DNA of 64,000 nucleotides, from positions 5,900 to 69,899 of the forward strand of contig JBNKEI010000043.1 of NCBI GenBank assembly GCA_050288705.1, written 5' to 3'. The number at the start of each line of letters is the position of its first letter. Within the stretch, counting starts at the first letter, position 1. Below the pieces are notes generated by a model that worked only from the letters and a program-made list of their open reading frames with translations, was not told the DNA's origin and did no database searches. The stretch comes from JBNKEI01 sp050288705 (GTDB lineage Bacteria; Myxococcota; Myxococcia; Myxococcales; UBA5297). Of the stretch, positions 43,213 to 51,516 are shown in pieces. Position numbers and translations under genes: made by a program.

Positions 43213-43404
43213 ATGCTTTGGGCAATGTCGATTCTACTTTTTGTTCAATGGGTGTTGGGGTTTGCAAGCGGAGCAGTCCTTGGCCGAGGGGTACATTTGT
43301 TACTGGCAGCCTCGTTGCTTGCTGCAGTATTCGCCATTGCTCAGAGCTGCGCTCGATCTCGGCAACAACAAAAGTCCTGCTGGCCACCCTCGCGGGTATT
43401 TTGA
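43213..43404 (+). CDS. DUF5670 (lmo0937-family) micro-membrane protein
   Basis: The 63 residues begin MLWAMSILLFVQWVLGF and contain SGAVLGRGVHLLLAASLL, closely resembling the lmo0937 family of two-helix membrane peptides (MLW...LGL...G.G.F.H.LL pattern). The function of the family is unknown. AGGAG precedes the ATG by 3 bases. The C-terminal Cys/Lys-rich tail is longer than usual and overlaps a hairpin at 43373-43418. It follows the fusion gene by 45 bases and may be co-transcribed. Confidence 0.65.
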   Translation: MLWAMSILLFVQWVLGFASGAVLGRGVHLLLAASLLAAVFAIAQSCARSRQQQKSCWPPSRVF

Positions 43405-43418
43405 CCAGCAACAGGACT
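43373..43418 (-). terminator. Probable terminator of the nucleotide-sugar operon
   Basis: On the minus strand AGTCCTG-TTG-CTGG (43418-43405) pairs with CCAGCAGGACT (43383-43373), an 11-bp stem with a three-base bulge, followed by TTTTGTTGTT. It lies 14 bases beyond the epimerase stop and overlaps the 3' end of the DUF5670 gene on the other strand. Confidence 0.6.
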
Positions 43419-43431
43419 ATCATACCAGCGA

Positions 43432-44355
43432 CTAGCTTTTGCGATCGGCGAAATAGCGGAATGTTTTCGCTATTCCATCGGATATCCTAATTTCTGGCTT
43501 CCAACCCAGAATATTTTGGGCTAGTTGAGGATCGATACAACTGCGACGCTGTTCACCCGGTTTTGCTGCAGCATGAACGGCAGAGCGCTCAGTCCCTGAA
43601 GCTTTCGCCAATTGGAGATACAACGCATTTACGTCTGTTTCCATGCCAGTACCAATATTAATGGCTCCCACAAAGTCACTTTCCAGTGCCAGAATATTGG
43701 CCCGAGCAACGTCTTGGACGTATACAAAATCGCGCGTCTGTTTACCGTCACCGAAGATTGTGCAATCCCGTTGGTTTAAAATTCGTTCACAGAAAATAGC
43801 CACTACACCTGCCTCGCCATGCGGATTTTGCCGTGGCCCGTACACATTGGCGTAACGCAAGGCTACAAATGGTAATTGGTATTGCTGCCAATAGTACCCC
43901 AAATAGAGCTCACCAGATGCCTTAGATACTCCATAAGGAGAACAAGGGTTCTGCTTATGGTTTTCCCGAGCAGGAAATTCGTCCTGTTCTCCGTAAATTG
44001 CTCCCCCGGTGGAGCTAAAAATCACTCTCTTAGTACCCACCTTGGCTGCCGCTTCCAGCAAACGTACCAATCCTCCAATATTTACATCGGCGTCGAACAT
44101 AGGGTCTGCTACCGAGCGACGAACATCCATCTGGGCAGCAAGGTGAAACAAGACCTTAGGTTTTTCTCGGAGAATCAGGTTTGCTGCCTCTGGCGACCTA
44201 ATATCAAATTGGTAAAAACGAGCTCGGCTATCCAGATTGTCTACTTTTCCGCTAGACAAGTCATCGATGACCAGAACTTCATACCCCTTGGCGAGAAGAT
44301 GGTCACAAACATGTGAACCAATAAACCCCGCTCCTCCGGTGACTAATACCTTCAT
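43432..44355 (-). CDS. NAD-dependent epimerase/dehydratase, UDP-glucose 4-epimerase-like
   Basis: An extended SDR of 307 residues: VLVTGGAGFIGSHVCDHLL for NAD, FHLAAQMDVRRSVADP, the Ser/Thr site SSTGGAIYG, the catalytic YGVSK pair and RYANVYGPRQNPHGEAGVV. These features point to UDP-hexose 4-epimerases of the GalE type. It forms a pair with the decarboxylase-like gene upstream (53-base gap), suggesting supply of UDP-sugars for surface polysaccharide. AGGAGG lies 10 bases upstream of the ATG. The exact sugar is not resolvable. Confidence 0.88.
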   Translation of the reverse strand: MKVLVTGGAGFIGSHVCDHLLAKGYEVLVIDDLSSGKVDNLDSRARFYQFDIRSPEAANLILREKPKVLFHLAAQMDVRRSVADPMFDADVNIGGLVRLLEAAAKVGTKRVIFSSTGGAIYGEQDEFPARENHKQNPCSPYGVSKASGELYLGYYWQQYQLPFVALRYANVYGPRQNPHGEAGVVAIFCERILNQRDCTIFGDGKQTRDFVYVQDVARANILALESDFVGAINIGTGMETDVNALYLQLAKASGTERSAVHAAAKPGEQRRSCIDPQLAQNILGWKPEIRISDGIAKTFRYFADRKS

Positions 44356-44408
44356 TGCTTAGTATCCTCCTTCGTTTGTGCCCAATCTCGCCACTCAGCC
44401 TTTTTCCT

Positions 44409-45368
44409 TCAAGATAGACTGCCAGCCTCCCTCACTTTTGTTTTGAACCAAGCAATTGTGCGTTCCAACCCTTGTTCTATGTCTATCTTTGGCTCCCACC
44501 CCAGCACTGCCTTTGCTCGCGAAATGTCAGGCTTACGCTGCTTAGGATCACCTTTAGGTAAGGGTTGGAATGCTACTTGCCCTCCTCCTCCAGCAATGCG
44601 TCGCACCAATTTTACGAACTCCAACATAGTAAACTCGCAGGGGTTACCAAGATTTACTGGATCTGGGTAGTCACTTTCCGCCAAAAGCAGAATTCCATTA
44701 ATCAGATCGTCGACATAACAAAAAGAACGAGTCTGCGTACCGTCACCAAAGACTGTAAAATCTTCATTGCGCAACGCCTGGCCGACAAACGCGGGAACTA
44801 CTCGCCCATCATCTAGCTTCATCCTTGGACCATAGGTGTTGAAGATACGAACCATTCCGGTGTTAACACCCATACTCCGACGGTAAGCGCTTACCATGGC
44901 CTCTCCATAGCGCTTGGCTTCGTCATACACCGCTCGTGGCCCGGTAGAATCAACATTTCCTAGATAGGTTTCTTTTTGAGGGTGCTCTAAAGGATCGCCA
45001 TAAATCTCGGAAGTGGAAGCTTGTATAAAACGCGCCTTCTTCTGTAACGCAAGTTTTAGCGCATTTTCTGTTCCTTGAGCGCCAGTGCGCATGGTCTCCA
45101 GCGGAAGACGGGCATAATCAATCGGGGAAGCGGGAGAGGCAAAATTGAGCACGTAGTCCACTGCTCCTGCTACTTCCCACTGCTCGCTGATGTCTTGATT
45201 CTGAAATGAAAATCCTGACTTTTGTTTCAAATGACCAATGTTGTCAAGAGAACCAGTTACCAAATTATCAACCGCCACCACCGCGTGTCCGCGCTCTAGA
45301 AGTTCCTCACAAAGATGAGAACCTAGAAATCCTGCCCCCCCAGTAACTACCCATCGTTTTGTCGTCAT
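44409..45368 (-). CDS. UDP-glucuronate decarboxylase-like SDR (UDP-xylose synthase type)
   Basis: The 319-residue extended SDR has VVTGGAGFLGSHLCEELL, NFASPASPIDYARLP, ASTSEIYGDPLEHPQ and the hallmark GPRAVYDEAKRYGEAM containing the catalytic Tyr and Lys. RIFNTYGPRMKLDDGRVVP follows. These match UDP-glucuronate decarboxylases that make UDP-xylose. AAAGG precedes the ATG by about 7 bases. No UDP-glucose dehydrogenase is present in the window to make its substrate. Confidence 0.88.
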   Translation of the reverse strand: MTTKRWVVTGGAGFLGSHLCEELLERGHAVVAVDNLVTGSLDNIGHLKQKSGFSFQNQDISEQWEVAGAVDYVLNFASPASPIDYARLPLETMRTGAQGTENALKLALQKKARFIQASTSEIYGDPLEHPQKETYLGNVDSTGPRAVYDEAKRYGEAMVSAYRRSMGVNTGMVRIFNTYGPRMKLDDGRVVPAFVGQALRNEDFTVFGDGTQTRSFCYVDDLINGILLLAESDYPDPVNLGNPCEFTMLEFVKLVRRIAGGGGQVAFQPLPKGDPKQRKPDISRAKAVLGWEPKIDIEQGLERTIAWFKTKVREAGSLS

Positions 45369-45574
45369 TGTATTTCCTTTTGCCAGGTTTCCTGCCTGAT
45401 GGCAGGACGGTAGTGAAGGGCTTGCTCCTTGTCAAAGTCAAATGAAGAAAAACTTAGCAATACAAACAATACAGACCCAATCCATTTGGATAATAATAGT
45501 TGGCGAGTGAAGTGTAAGCGGCGCAGACCAGACCCAATACCCGTAAACTTCCGTCTGGGGCAATTCAACTTCAT
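45365..45574 (-). CDS. Possible small membrane protein upstream of the decarboxylase gene
   Basis: From an ATG at 45574 a 69-codon frame ends with a TGA that overlaps the decarboxylase ATG. The product has a basic N terminus and one hydrophobic stretch (WIGSVLFVLLSF). There is no good ribosome binding site and no recognised family. It could be a real coupled small gene or a chance frame in the leader. Confidence 0.25.
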   Translation of the reverse strand: MKLNCPRRKFTGIGSGLRRLHFTRQLLLSKWIGSVLFVLLSFSSFDFDKEQALHYRPAIRQETWQKEIQ

Positions 45575-45786
45575 GTTAACTTGACCCTCGGGTAAAAAAA
45601 GTTCTATCACTTATGTCAGGCAGGGGGAGGAACACCGCAAAGGTTAGGTACGAAATGAAAAGTATTGTATGCCAGTTTAAAAGCACGCCGCCTAATGGAA
45701 TTGACGGCATAGGGGCGATGTCCCCTATCTTTGAAACTGAAACGGAGGCCAATCCTGCAATTCGGGTTAGGAAGAGGGAAATTCTA
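45369..45786. other. 418-base divergent region between decarboxylase and repeat-lipoprotein genes
   Basis: This region contains the uncertain small frame above, and a perfect 7-bp hairpin at 45390-45407 (TCCTGCC with GGCAGGA, loop TGAT) just upstream of the decarboxylase ATG. On the plus strand TTGACC elements occur without a convincing -10 at proper spacing. An upstream in-frame extension of the lipoprotein (from 45613) is open but lacks coding character. Confidence 0.5.
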
Positions 45787-46434
45787 ATGCCTTTGATTAG
45801 TGGTATGCTGGCAATACTATTGATTGCGGGCTGCTACGACAGAGCGCAAGGTGCTGACCCCGCCAAGGCACAAAAAAATGCTTCTGTCGATCAGTCTTCC
45901 GACTACTTTGATGGCCGATCTGGGGAAAAGCGTTTAAGCGAGCAGCGGCAAGGTAATGAGATAGTCAGAGAGTACGATCTGAACCGCGACAATAAAGCTG
46001 ATGTGTGGAAGTATTTTGTGATTACGCAAGATGAAGCAGGAAAAACCTCCGAACGCCTAGTCCGCAAAGAATTCGACGTAAACTTTGACGGCCGGGTTGA
46101 TGTTATTCGTTTTTATGGCCAGTCACAAATGCTCACCAAGGAATCTTTCGATCTCGATTTTGATGGCCGAATAGATCAGATAAATTTTTATGAAGTCGGC
46201 CAACTGGTTCGCAAAGAAAAAGACCTAAATTTCGACCAAAAAACCGATCTATGGATTTTTTACGAAAAGGGAAAGGTTGTCCGCAAAGAACGTGACAGTA
46301 ACAACGACAGCAAAGTTGATTACTGGGAGTACTGGGAGAACGATCAAGTAGATCGTATTGGTGAAGATCTTGATAGCGATGGAACTGTCGATCGCTGGAG
46401 CAAAAACCAGGTTGAAGCATCCTCAGAAGAATGA
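45787..46434 (+). CDS. Lipoprotein with six Asp-rich, calcium-loop-like repeats
   Basis: A lipoprotein signal (ISGMLAILLIAGC) opens the 215-residue product. After a ~45-residue linker come six tandem repeats of about 22-35 residues. Each starts D-x-N/D-x-D-x-x-x-D followed by an aromatic-rich strand: DLNRDNKADVWKYF, DVNFDGRVDVIRFY, DLDFDGRIDQINFY, DLNFDQKTDLWIFY, DSNNDSKVDYWEYW and DLDSDGTVDRW. The Asp spacing resembles EF-hand or dockerin loops, so calcium binding is likely. ATG 45787 has AGAGGG 8 bases upstream. The function is not known; similar repeat lipoproteins occur in myxobacterial-type genomes. Confidence 0.75.
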   Translation: MPLISGMLAILLIAGCYDRAQGADPAKAQKNASVDQSSDYFDGRSGEKRLSEQRQGNEIVREYDLNRDNKADVWKYFVITQDEAGKTSERLVRKEFDVNFDGRVDVIRFYGQSQMLTKESFDLDFDGRIDQINFYEVGQLVRKEKDLNFDQKTDLWIFYEKGKVVRKERDSNNDSKVDYWEYWENDQVDRIGEDLDSDGTVDRWSKNQVEASSEE

Positions 46435-46657
46435 CTTCACGGACTCTGGCAATGGATGGTTGGCAAGTCCAACCTGGGCAATATTATATTTTCTGTGAAA
46501 ACTGGCTGCATTTCCACCCAGGAACCTTCGATTGGGTATAATCCCCCCTTGTGCTTTCGCGGACGATTTTTTCTGTTTGCAAAAAAAATTAGACTACCGA
46601 AATACTTAACTTTCTCATCTACTACTCAAACAGGGGTTCTTGGCTAAGGAGAAAACG

Positions 46658-47800
46658 ATGGGAAAAACCAAGCCAGCGCATCCTGCTAAGGACATTCTCG
46701 GAAAGCTTCGTTCTACTGAGCCACCTGCTACCATTGCCCAAGCTTATCGGTTCCGCGAATCGGAAGTATTGGCTGCACGCGAGTTGGTTCGCCATATTGG
46801 CGAGCATCAAGCCCCCATTGCTAGCAGACTACCTGAATTGATGGTTCAAGCTGTAGTAGAGGCAGCAATTCAGATTGAGCACGCTCCGTTCCTTAAGGCT
46901 TTGGCTGAGCAGGGAATTAAAACCGCAGCCAATGCCGCTAAGCGAGGACTTTCTATTCTCCGCTCTCGTGGAATTGAAGTAGAAATACATTCTCCAAAAG
47001 CAAATTTGCCTTTGCCTTTTCCAACTACCGCCGAGATACCGTGCTTCATCACCACCTCCGACTCTGATGGAGAACACGCATTGTGGATGGCTCGCGAATT
47101 GCCCTATGGAGGTTTGCAAGCCACCGTGGTTTTGTTTTCCGATATCACTGGTATTCTTCACGTCGAGTCTGACGAGATGGGGCGTAAGTCGTTTCGCGAA
47201 TTGATCCGCAGGCTGATGCAAGAAGCTTCTCTACATGACGTACTTTTACGCCGAATATCAATTTCTAGAGCCAAAAGCTATTTGAGTGCCGCTCGCCTTC
47301 TCAGCTCTCATGGATTAAGCTTGGACATTGAAGCCCAAATCCTGTCCTTATTGGGCGATTATTCGCAAGAAATGACCCCATTAAAACACATGCCAGTTAA
47401 GCATCAGGAAAGCATTTCTCGCCAGCTTGTTAACAAGTCAGATTTACTTCACTTAGAAAATGAAATCAAACCTTGGATTCCCGATAACCGAGAGCTCGTT
47501 CAATCACTACGAAGCCATCTAGAACAAATATCCCATAGCAGCCTTTTGGTGAACGAAACCCAAAGGCGAGAATACGCCCTAAATTTTCTCCAGCAACAAG
47601 CACAGGCTTTTTTCGACCGTGAAGCTCGTCAACGCTATGCCCGGCGGCTTTTCGATCTCGCCGAAGCTTTTCACGAACTAAGCAGAACATCAGCAAGCGA
47701 ACTTGCCCAAGTAACAGCGTTGGCTTTGGAAGAAGATTGGGGTCTATCAGCAATTCCTTTTTGTGGGCGTCTATTTGAAAAATTACTAGACATGAACTAG
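46658..47800 (+). CDS. Protein of unknown function
   Basis: I do not recognise this 380-residue protein. It is soluble, with no signal peptide or membrane helix. Most of it appears helical: segments near 20-110 (RFRESEVLAARELVRHIGEH, FLKALAEQGIKTAANAAKRG) and 240-370 are rich in Leu, Ala and charged residues. A central region (about 125-165, ALWMARELPYGGLQATVVLF) may be a small alpha/beta core. The N terminus is Lys/Pro-rich. AAGGAG lies 6 bases upstream of the ATG, so the gene is well expressed in principle. It is monocistronic and followed by an AT-rich inverted repeat. Confidence 0.7.
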   Translation: MGKTKPAHPAKDILGKLRSTEPPATIAQAYRFRESEVLAARELVRHIGEHQAPIASRLPELMVQAVVEAAIQIEHAPFLKALAEQGIKTAANAAKRGLSILRSRGIEVEIHSPKANLPLPFPTTAEIPCFITTSDSDGEHALWMARELPYGGLQATVVLFSDITGILHVESDEMGRKSFRELIRRLMQEASLHDVLLRRISISRAKSYLSAARLLSSHGLSLDIEAQILSLLGDYSQEMTPLKHMPVKHQESISRQLVNKSDLLHLENEIKPWIPDNRELVQSLRSHLEQISHSSLLVNETQRREYALNFLQQQAQAFFDREARQRYARRLFDLAEAFHELSRTSASELAQVTALALEEDWGLSAIPFCGRLFEKLLDMN

Positions 47801-47831
47801 TTTTATTGAATTAAATACTATTTCAATAAAA
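47801..47831. repeat. AT-rich inverted repeat after the unknown gene
   Basis: TTTTATTGAA (47801-47810) is perfectly complementary to TTCAATAAAA (47822-47831), with an 11-base spacer. It begins at the base after the stop codon. It may be a weak terminator or a protein-binding site. Confidence 0.5.
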
Positions 47832-47878
47832 GCGCCATACTCTGATTCGCTCATCTATTCAAGTTTTCCGATATTGTA

Positions 47879-47914
47879 AGCATTCTGCGATATTAAATCG
47901 ACATCGAGAATGCT
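47879..47914. repeat. 8-bp inverted repeat in the convergent region
   Basis: AGCATTCT (47879-47886) pairs with AGAATGCT (47907-47914), with CGAT/ATCG also able to pair inside. No T-run follows on either strand. It lies between convergent genes, so a terminator-like role is possible. Confidence 0.4.
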
Positions 47915-48061
47915 CTTCGAAACAATCAGGGAAAACAGTAACAACCAATCAATGATTCGCAATACTCATAACTGCTCCCTAACAGATTATCCTGTCAAAC
48001 GATTAGCAAATTGGCAGTATTGGCAGCTATTCAAGAGAGACATGACGAATACACTCGCAAC

Positions 48062-49354
48062 CTATTCTTTCTTGGTCGGCTTCTTATCTTCTACTTGTTC
48101 TTGGTCTATCTCCAAAGAAGGTAGAAGCTTGGCGTCGGATTTGTCGGACTTATTGATACTCTGAGGCAAAGCCGCTCCCCCGGAAACACGTACAGCAGTA
48201 GCCCCAGTTTCCGAGCGGTTTATAAAACGCCTTTCCCATGCGCCCTTGTCTCCCTTTAACCACAGACGCATATCCCCGCCGCGTATATGTTTCAAAGGAG
48301 ACAAATCAGCAATAGTTTTCCAACTGGCTCCTCCATCCATGGTAAGTACGAGATCGCCTTGGCATAAAAAGGCAGCTACCTGGGTACCAAGCAGTACCCC
48401 CTCTACTGACCGAGCGTCTTGCGCTGTCCCGCAACGAGGACCTGGCTCGCCTACTCCCACTGGCGGCTCTCCCTCAGGTCCGCGGAATATTCTTGTTCTT
48501 AATTCCCCTTCGGCCAATCCTTCAAAGGAAACCTCCAATCCCGCCAGGGTAATGGCCCCTCCAGAGAGCGTTAAACCAACTGAACGTACGAGGTTGTCGA
48601 CATTTGAAAAGCGAAAATTCTGGCCCGGCGACTTTACTGCCACTTGTCCCCAAGTCCACAGCAAAGAATTGGAGCCGTGAGAAGCGAGCCACCGTTGTGA
48701 TGTAGCAATGGCCACAGTCTTACAGGAATCGATTGCTACTGCCTCAATTTCCTTTTGGATTTCTGCCTGTTCTGCACTTCGTGGGCGGGGAAGCCCAACC
48801 GGAAAAAGAAGAAATGTCTTGCCCGCATCATCGCTCAATGAAATTAGGTCCGAATCTTCACATGCTGCGACCATACTTTCACGATAACCTGCCATCCGGG
48901 TGGCTACACAAGGCATAGGAACTATTTTTGGAGCTTCGGTAACTGAGAAGCGAACGAAAACTGGAAAGCCTTCGTTTTCTCCTTGGGCAAATAGCCAATC
49001 TGAGGCGCCCAATACTTTAGAAACTGTAGCCGCAACCTCTATAGGTCGCACTACAGCGTTGCCGGAATCGTAAAAAATTTTGCCTTGACTAATAGCCAAA
49101 TATGACCCAGCGACGAAAGCTACGTCGGTTGCTCGCGCCAAAGGTGACTCGGGATCAATTTCCTTCCAACCGGGCACTTCAGTTTTTGGTTCTATTTCGA
49201 CCGAAGGTACAACCGGCTCTTCTTCCGGTTGTAGTTGCACCCTCATGAAAGCAATAATACCTGCAATTAAAAGCCAAGAAAGAACCGCGAAACCCAAAAC
49301 CGGAACCCATGGCTTGCCGTGCTTTTCTTGTTTGCCGTTAGGTGTACTGTCCAT
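48062..49354 (-). CDS. Membrane-anchored beta-propeller-like protein with BNR/Asp-box motifs
   Basis: The 430-residue protein has one transmembrane helix at about 17-36 (VPVLGFAVLSWLLIAGIIAF), leaving the rest outside the cytoplasmic membrane. Asp-box-like motifs SDDAGKTFLLF (about 175) and TMDGGASWKTI (about 340) suggest a BNR/sortilin-type propeller, with blade-like beta repeats between. The tail is Lys/Glu-rich. I recognise no enzymatic residues. The ribosome binding site is weak. It stands alone, divergent from the hydrogenase operon. Confidence 0.65.
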   Translation of the reverse strand: MDSTPNGKQEKHGKPWVPVLGFAVLSWLLIAGIIAFMRVQLQPEEEPVVPSVEIEPKTEVPGWKEIDPESPLARATDVAFVAGSYLAISQGKIFYDSGNAVVRPIEVAATVSKVLGASDWLFAQGENEGFPVFVRFSVTEAPKIVPMPCVATRMAGYRESMVAACEDSDLISLSDDAGKTFLLFPVGLPRPRSAEQAEIQKEIEAVAIDSCKTVAIATSQRWLASHGSNSLLWTWGQVAVKSPGQNFRFSNVDNLVRSVGLTLSGGAITLAGLEVSFEGLAEGELRTRIFRGPEGEPPVGVGEPGPRCGTAQDARSVEGVLLGTQVAAFLCQGDLVLTMDGGASWKTIADLSPLKHIRGGDMRLWLKGDKGAWERRFINRSETGATAVRVSGGAALPQSINKSDKSDAKLLPSLEIDQEQVEDKKPTKKE

Positions 49355-49698
49355 AAGAACGATTGGCTCTCAAAAAAACTCACTCTCCTTCGGAAACCGA
49401 TAGGAGGCTAGCAGACTACAGAAAAAACAGATTTACTCCATCTTCTTCAACGATAAAAATTTTGCATATGGCCAAATATAGCATTTTTCCTACAATTCTT
49501 ACACTCAGTGATTACACATTGCCGCAAAGAAAACTGATATATTGCCAACTAGTTCGTCTTTAGAAACCGTTACACTAGTTATCGTCTGGGATGGAAAAGA
49601 GGTGGGAAAAAAAAGCAACAAATTGCTCTGCATCGCTGTTCTCAATATCTGACATTCGTACCTCTTCATGAGTTTACATGGAGTAGTTGGAGATCAGG
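49355..49698. other. 344-base divergent region upstream of hoxF
   Basis: This AT-rich region must hold the promoters of hoxF and of the propeller gene. I found no confident -35/-10 pair, no FNR-type inverted repeat, and only a sigma-54-like TGG...GC arrangement near 49469-49482 whose spacing is one base short. The hoxF ribosome binding site (GGAG) lies at its right end. Confidence 0.6.
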
Positions 49699-51516
49699 AT
49701 GGATGAGATACTGCACCAAGTCATTCAAAGAATTGCGGAAAAAGTCGGTCGCGACAAAAACCGCCTCATGGATGTAGTTCACGAGGTCCAAGCTAAATTT
49801 GGCTATGTTTCCTTAGAAGCCATGAACCTTATCGCTCGGGCGTTAAACACCTCGCGAATTCACGTCGAAGGGGTAGTTAGTTTCTATTCGTTTTTCTCTC
49901 CGAAAGAAAAGGGAGCACATATTGTTCGCCTTTCTCAGTGTCCGAGTTGTCGAGGGCAAGATGGCGAACAGGTAGAACAAGAGCTTATAAGGCTGTTGGG
50001 AGTCAGCCAAGGGGAAACAACCGCCGATGGGCGAATTACTTTGCAACAAACCGCGTGTATTGGCTTATGCGACCAAGGGCCAGCAGCTATGGTTAATAAC
50101 CAACTAGTGGCAGGCTTAAGCTTGGCAAGGGTGAAAGAATTCGTTCATCTATTAAAGACCTCCTCTGCGGTAGAAAATGATTTGGCGGCTTACGCCCCCC
50201 GCGATAACCTACAAAAAAAGGGACCGATTCTTTTTCCCTCGTCCGCCGACAACTATGCGGGAGTCGGCTTAGAAAAAGCTCTATCTCTCCCACCGGATGA
50301 AGTCATTGCGCAAATTGTGGAAAGTCGATTGCGTGGTCGTGGAGGAGCTGGCTTTCCTACCGGAACCAAATGGAAATTTGCGCGAGCCGCATTAGGAGAA
50401 AAAAAATATGTAATCTGTAATGCTGACGAAGGAGAGCCAGGTACTTTTAAAGACCGGGTACTGCTGCACCTTTGTCCTGACTTGCTTTTCCAGGGTATGA
50501 CCATTGCAGCTTACGCTATTGGCGCTTCGGAAGGAATTCTTTATTTAAGAGGCGAATACGCTGGTTATTTAGCAGAAAAACTAGAAAAGACTATGGAAGT
50601 AATGCGCCAAAAACGCTTACTTGGTCGTGAGATTTGCGGAAAGGATTTCCATTTCGATATTCGCCTACAAATAGGAGCAGGAGCCTACATATGCGGGGAA
50701 GAATCGGCTCTCCTTTCTAGTTGTGAGGGAAAGCGAGGGGTGCCAAAAACGCGACCTCCTTTTCCGGTAGAAAAGGGATATTTGGACTATCCAACCTGCG
50801 TTACCAATGTAGAGACTTGTTGCTGTGCTGCGAAAATAATGGAAAAAGGTGCTTCTTGGTTTACTTCTTTTGGAACCAAAGAATCGAGCGGAACTAAACT
50901 ATTTAGCGTTTCCGGGGATTGTAGGCTTCCGGGAATATATGAACTGCCTTTGGGAATTTCGGTTATTGAATTTCTAAAAGAAGTTGGGGGTGAAAACGCG
51001 CAAGCCGTATTGGTGGGCGGGCCTTCGGGGCAATTTGTGGCTCCTGCCGACTTTGAGAAGCGAATCTGTTTTGAAGGCTTGGCTACTGGTGGTTCGATGG
51101 TGGTATTTGGTCCTCAACGCGATCTTTTAGCCGAAGTAGCCCGATATATGGAGTTTTTTCAGGAAGAAAGCTGCGGGTTCTGCGTTCCCTGCCGAGTAGG
51201 GAATGTTTTACTTCATAAAAAATTAAAAGAAATATTAGAAGGCAAAGGCGTTACCGACGACTTAACCTACCTGGAAAGACTATGTGTGAGCGTCAAAAAA
51301 ATGAGCCGTTGTGGTTTAGGTCAAACTTCACCTAATCCCATTCAATCCACATTGGCCAGTTTCCGTTCGCTTTACGAACAAAGACTAGTTACCACTCGCC
51401 AAGTAATGCACCCAACCTTCGACCCTAATGCCGCTTTGGCAGATGCCATTCAGGCGCAAAAACGTGCTCCCGTAGAAAAGCTGGTTCATCCAAAAGATGG
51501 GGAGGCAACTAAATGA
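49699..51516 (+). CDS. hoxF: NAD-reducing hydrogenase diaphorase subunit HoxF (fused NuoE-NuoF type)
   Basis: The 605-residue subunit oxidises or reduces NAD(H) via FMN. Residues 1-155 are NuoE-like, with Cys in CPSCRG and CIGLC; the first pair is CxxC rather than the wider spacing usual in NuoE. Residues about 185-560 are NuoF-like: GRGGAGFPTGTKW (FMN), CNADEGEPGTFKDR, GAGAYICGEESALL (NADH) and the [4Fe-4S] ligands in ESCGFCVPCRVG plus a later Cys in SRCGLGQ. ATG 49699 has GGAG 6 bases upstream. The domain order matches HoxF of the soluble hydrogenase of Ralstonia (Cupriavidus). It overlaps hoxU by four bases. Confidence 0.93.
   Translation: MDEILHQVIQRIAEKVGRDKNRLMDVVHEVQAKFGYVSLEAMNLIARALNTSRIHVEGVVSFYSFFSPKEKGAHIVRLSQCPSCRGQDGEQVEQELIRLLGVSQGETTADGRITLQQTACIGLCDQGPAAMVNNQLVAGLSLARVKEFVHLLKTSSAVENDLAAYAPRDNLQKKGPILFPSSADNYAGVGLEKALSLPPDEVIAQIVESRLRGRGGAGFPTGTKWKFARAALGEKKYVICNADEGEPGTFKDRVLLHLCPDLLFQGMTIAAYAIGASEGILYLRGEYAGYLAEKLEKTMEVMRQKRLLGREICGKDFHFDIRLQIGAGAYICGEESALLSSCEGKRGVPKTRPPFPVEKGYLDYPTCVTNVETCCCAAKIMEKGASWFTSFGTKESSGTKLFSVSGDCRLPGIYELPLGISVIEFLKEVGGENAQAVLVGGPSGQFVAPADFEKRICFEGLATGGSMVVFGPQRDLLAEVARYMEFFQEESCGFCVPCRVGNVLLHKKLKEILEGKGVTDDLTYLERLCVSVKKMSRCGLGQTSPNPIQSTLASFRSLYEQRLVTTRQVMHPTFDPNAALADAIQAQKRAPVEKLVHPKDGEATK

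Noticed and set aside
45613..45786. Upstream extension of the repeat lipoprotein
   Set aside because: The ATG at 45787 has a good ribosome binding site and puts the lipoprotein signal at the N terminus; a 58-residue extension would bury it.
47910..48164. 84-codon plus-strand frame in the convergent region
   Set aside because: It has no ribosome binding site and enters the 3' end of the propeller-like gene on the other strand.
49469..49482. Sigma-54-like TGG...GC element upstream of hoxF
   Set aside because: The spacing between GG and GC is one base shorter than the invariant distance, and the -12 half is poor.
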